In this document: positions 5,405 through 7,653 of the stretch, one piece after another | Layout of the letters: every line of letters begins with the position of its first letter | How positions within the stretch are numbered: position 1 is the stretch's first letter | Assembly: GCA_014304965.1 (NCBI GenBank) | Contig: JACRTZ010000291.1 | Coordinates: 1 to 7,653, forward strand | Reading direction: 5' to 3' | Source of the DNA: Vulcanimicrobiota bacterium | Lineage (GTDB): Bacteria; Vulcanimicrobiota; Vulcanimicrobiia; Vulcanimicrobiales; Vulcanimicrobiaceae | DNA length: 7,653 bases | Program-made: the position numbers and the translations under genes | The notes under the pieces: model-generated | What the model saw: the letters and a program-made list of their open reading frames with translations, nothing else | Told to the model about the DNA's origin: nothing | Databases searched by the model: none

Positions 5405-7653
5405 CTACTGAAAGTTGCGCGAGCGGACGCCTTCGACGATGCCCGCCGTGTCGAGGGGCCAGAAACGCTTGGCGAGCACGTCGATGCAGCCTTGCTCGCG
5501 TTGCAGCGTGCCCTCGATGATCAGCGCATTGGCCCCTCGCACGAGCCGCCGGTTGCGTTCGTAGACCTGCGGGTTGACGATCACGTTGATCAGTCCGGTC
5601 TCGTCCTCGAGCGTGAGGAACACGAAGCCCTTGGCGGTTCCCGGTTGCTGGCGGACGATCACCATGCCCCCCACCTTGCAGACGAGATGGTTCGGCATGG
5701 AATTCAAGCGTGCGGCCGCGATCGCGCCATGTGCGTCGAGTTCGCGCCGGAAGTGCGCGATCGGCTGCACGCCGGCCGTCACGCCGGTCCCCCAGAGATC
5801 GAAGGCCGTCACCTCGACGGGCCGCAGCGGCGCGAACGTAGCCTCGGGTTCGTCCACGTCCATCGAACGGCCGAGTTCGCCGCGCGCCTCACGCTCGTCG
5901 AGCCCGCGCAGCGCCCACATCGCTTCGCGCCGGGACCCGAACCACGTTGAAAAGGCTCCCGCGACCGCGAGGTTCTCCAGCGCATCTTTGGTCAAGGCCG
6001 TGCGCGCCGCAAACGTTTCGAGATCTTCGAACGGTCCTTCGGCAATCGCCGTTTGCAAACGTTCGCGCTGGCGCTCCGCCAAGCCGCGCACGATGTGGAG
6101 TCCGAGCCGCGTCGCCCCCTCGCCGTCCACGAAACTCCAGTACTCGCTCGCGTTCACCTCGACCGGTTTGACCGCGACGCCGTGGCGCAGCGCGTCGTTG
6201 ACGAGCACTTCGGTCGAATAGAATCCCATCGGCTGCACGTTGAGAATCGCCGCCAAGAAAATGGCCGGTTCGTGACACTTCAGGTACGACGACGCGTACG
6301 ATAGCAGCGCGAAGCTCGCGGCGTGGGATTCGGGAAAGCCGTAGTCGGCGAAACCTTCGAGCATGTGATAGAGGCGCTCCGCCGCTTCGCGCTCGATGCC
6401 GTTGGCTTCCATGCCGGCCACCAGCTTCGGGTAGAGTTCGCCCATCCGTTCGCGCGAACGCTTGTGCCCGATCGCGCGCCGCAATCGATCGGCTTGCCCC
6501 GCCGAAAAGCCGGCGGCCTCGATCGCCATGCGCATGCCCTGCTCTTGAAAGAGCGGCACGCCGAGCGTCCGTTCGAGCACCGGCTTCAATTTAGGGTGCG
6601 GGTACGTCACCGGCTCTTGGCCGCTGCGCCGCCGCAAGAACGGGTGCACCATGTCGCCTTGAATCGGGCCGGGCCGAATGATCGCGACCTGCATGACCAA
6701 GTCGTAGAAACACGCCGGCCGCAGCCGCGGCAGCATGGATTGCTGCGCCCGCGATTCGACTTGAAATACGCCGATCGAATCCGCACGCTGCAACATCTCG
6801 TAGGTCGCCTTGTCGTTCGCCGGAATCGCCGCCAGAGACAGCGGCGTCTTCGCATCCCCGTAGCGCCGCCCGAACAGCGCGAACGCATCGCGCAACAACG
6901 AGAGCATTCCCAGGCCGAGCAGATCGATCTTGATCAACCCTAAGTCCGCGATATCGTCTTTGTCCCACTGTACGATCGTGCGGTCCGCCATCGTGGCCCA
7001 TTCGACGGGCGCCACTTGCACGAGCGGATCGCGCGTCATGACCATTCCGCCCGAATGGATGCCCATATGTCGCGGAAACCCGTCGATCCGCCGGCACATC
7101 TCTGCGAGCAGCGCGGTCGTGTTTTCGTTGACGTCGCTCGAGGACGGCGTCTGCGAGGCGCGCTCGCGCATACCCGTCTCGGAGGCGCCCGCGACTTCAC
7201 ATCCCGGTGAAGTCGCTGCTTCGCCACTTTTCGACTCTCGCCGTCCGTGGCTGCGTCGAAAAGCTGGAGACTCCTCGACGGATACGCGCGATCGCCCCTC
7301 GGCGCTACGTCCCGCGCCGTCCTTCGCGAAGCCGCTCTCCGATGAATCTTCCGCGCGCGAGGCGCGCACGTTTGTGGAGGCGTCGAGATCGCGGCGGCGC
7401 GCGACCGATGGGGGAAGAGAAAACGAACGGTCGCTGCCGCGTGGCTGGGCGTGGTCGTTGCCGCGTGGCTGGGCGTCTTCACCGAAGTCGCCGATGGCGT
7501 CGTAGTTTTTGGCGAGCGCGTCCACTTGCGCGGCGGAAAGACCGAGGGCTTTGCCCACGTCGCGAATGGCGGAGCGCGGGCGGTACGTGATCACTTCGGC
7601 GGTCATGGCCGCGTGCTCGCGGCCGTAGCGTTCGTACACGTACTGGATGACTT
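5405..7653 (-). CDS. dnaE2: Error-prone DNA polymerase DnaE2 (5' end outside window) with an unusual internal insertion
   Basis: This is a C-family polymerase used in damage-tolerant, mutagenic synthesis. The frame runs off the right edge: VIQYVYERYGR continues upstream, so the GTG at 7639 is not a start, and the PHP domain and the first two catalytic Asp residues lie outside. Numbering from that GTG: ITYRPRSAIRDVGKALGLS (17-35) is a DnaE2 hallmark; GFPRHMGIHSGGMV (187-200) follows; Asp239 in KIDLLGLGM is the third catalytic Asp. GVFQVESRAQ (290-299) and VAIIRPGPIQG (318-328) belong to the fingers, ADYGFPESHAASFALL is the next conserved block, and residues about 654-725 form the OB domain. 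The end SRNFQ resembles the SRDFH-type tail of DnaE2. Residues about 56-168 form a Ser/Arg-rich insertion absent from the family as I know it. imuA and imuB, frequent partners, are not downstream; upstream cannot be seen. Confidence 0.93.
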   Translation of the reverse strand, partial: VIQYVYERYGREHAAMTAEVITYRPRSAIRDVGKALGLSAAQVDALAKNYDAIGDFGEDAQPRGNDHAQPRGSDRSFSLPPSVARRRDLDASTNVRASRAEDSSESGFAKDGAGRSAEGRSRVSVEESPAFRRSHGRRESKSGEAATSPGCEVAGASETGMRERASQTPSSSDVNENTTALLAEMCRRIDGFPRHMGIHSGGMVMTRDPLVQVAPVEWATMADRTIVQWDKDDIADLGLIKIDLLGLGMLSLLRDAFALFGRRYGDAKTPLSLAAIPANDKATYEMLQRADSIGVFQVESRAQQSMLPRLRPACFYDLVMQVAIIRPGPIQGDMVHPFLRRRSGQEPVTYPHPKLKPVLERTLGVPLFQEQGMRMAIEAAGFSAGQADRLRRAIGHKRSRERMGELYPKLVAGMEANGIEREAAERLYHMLEGFADYGFPESHAASFALLSYASSYLKCHEPAIFLAAILNVQPMGFYSTEVLVNDALRHGVAVKPVEVNASEYWSFVDGEGATRLGLHIVRGLAERQRERLQTAIAEGPFEDLETFAARTALTKDALENLAVAGAFSTWFGSRREAMWALRGLDEREARGELGRSMDVDEPEATFAPLRPVEVTAFDLWGTGVTAGVQPIAHFRRELDAHGAIAAARLNSMPNHLVCKVGGMVIVRQQPGTAKGFVFLTLEDETGLINVIVNPQVYERNRRLVRGANALIIEGTLQREQGCIDVLAKRFWPLDTAGIVEGVRSRNFQ
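7191..7216. repeat. Perfect 10-bp inverted repeat with a 6-base loop
   Basis: GCGACTTCAC (7191-7200) and GTGAAGTCGC (7207-7216) are exact reverse complements around the loop ATCCCG. The stem is inside the coding insertion of dnaE2. No T-run follows on either strand, so it is not a typical terminator. Confidence 0.85.
7227..7263. repeat. 9-bp inverted repeat with a 19-base loop
   Basis: CTTTTCGAC (7227-7235) pairs exactly with GTCGAAAAG (7255-7263). It lies ten bases from the stronger hairpin at 7191-7216, so the two would form side by side in single-stranded DNA or mRNA of the insertion. Confidence 0.7.
7322..7331. repeat. 10-bp perfect palindrome CTTCGCGAAG
   Basis: CTTCGCGAAG reads the same on both strands and lies within the dnaE2 insertion. 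A further GCGCGC-GAG-GCGCGC symmetry sits at 7353-7367. Each alone could be chance in GC-rich DNA; the clustering is what draws attention. Confidence 0.5.
7431..7478. repeat. 24-bp direct tandem repeat, two copies
   Basis: Copies at 7431-7454 and 7455-7478 agree at 21 of 24 bases (differences at unit positions 4, 23 and 24). Being a multiple of three, they keep the frame and encode AQPRGNDH followed by AQPRGSDR on the minus strand. The repeat marks the N-terminal border of the dnaE2 insertion and is a likely site of length change by replication slippage. Confidence 0.85.

Larger units (their letters stand above)
7136..7474 (-). other. In-frame insertion within dnaE2, possibly a palindromic element
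   Basis: This stretch encodes about 113 residues (56-168 from the GTG at 7639) between the conserved blocks ending in ALAKNYD and beginning LLAEMCRRIDGFPRHM. Normal DnaE2 has a link of roughly 30-40 residues here, so about 100 residues appear to be extra. By hand count 22 of 113 residues are Ser and 17 are Arg, with few hydrophobics, suggesting a disordered loop. The DNA holds several inverted repeats and overlaps a tandem duplication, unlike the flanking polymerase sequence. The borders are approximate. An inserted element resembling the in-frame palindromic elements of Rickettsia is one explanation; slow growth of a disordered loop is another. Confidence 0.6.

Noticed and set aside
7637..7639. 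GTG as the start of dnaE2
   Set aside because: The codons upstream (VIQY, then off the edge) continue the conserved family sequence, so this GTG is an internal Val codon.

Overview
The window comes from a GC-rich bacterial chromosome (about two thirds GC by eye). It is gene-dense, with every supported gene on the minus strand, so transcription runs from the right edge to the left edge. I cannot fix the taxon. The composition and protein flavour would suit an uncultured soil-type phylum such as Candidatus Eremiobacterota, but that is a guess from style, not a measurement.

Layout in transcription order: (1) 7653-5405, an error-prone C-family DNA polymerase (DnaE2) with its N-terminal part beyond the window; (2) 5345-4908, a small exported protein resembling a shortened Cu/Zn superoxide dismutase fold; (3) 4891-3896, a PLP-dependent cysteine synthase homologue with a TTG start; (4) 3876-2953, a Tat-exported dienelactone-hydrolase-family enzyme; (5) 2897-1797, a YhaO/SbcD-type metallophosphoesterase; (6) 1800-1, a YhaN/SbcC-type coiled-coil ATPase with its C-terminus beyond the window. 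Gaps are short (59, 16, 19 and 55 bp, then a 4-bp overlap), so genes 2-4 look like one operon and genes 5-6 are translationally coupled. No gap exceeds 300 bp, and I saw no RNA gene, CRISPR array or transposase.

Two DNA-maintenance units (translesion polymerase; nuclease plus SMC-like ATPase) flank a three-gene block of exported and metabolic proteins. The three-gene block has no evident link to the repair genes.

The most unusual feature is inside dnaE2. Between two highly conserved polymerase blocks lies an in-frame stretch of about 110 codons that is rich in Ser and Arg and looks disordered. Its DNA carries a perfect 10-bp stem hairpin, a second inverted repeat, a 10-bp palindrome and a 24-bp tandem duplication. 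It resembles a palindromic element that has inserted into a coding gene without breaking the frame. Smaller oddities are a Glu-to-His change in the hydrolase active-site strand, a Ser-to-Gly change at the PLP ring-nitrogen position of the cysteine synthase homologue, and a central membrane hairpin in the YhaN-like ATPase.
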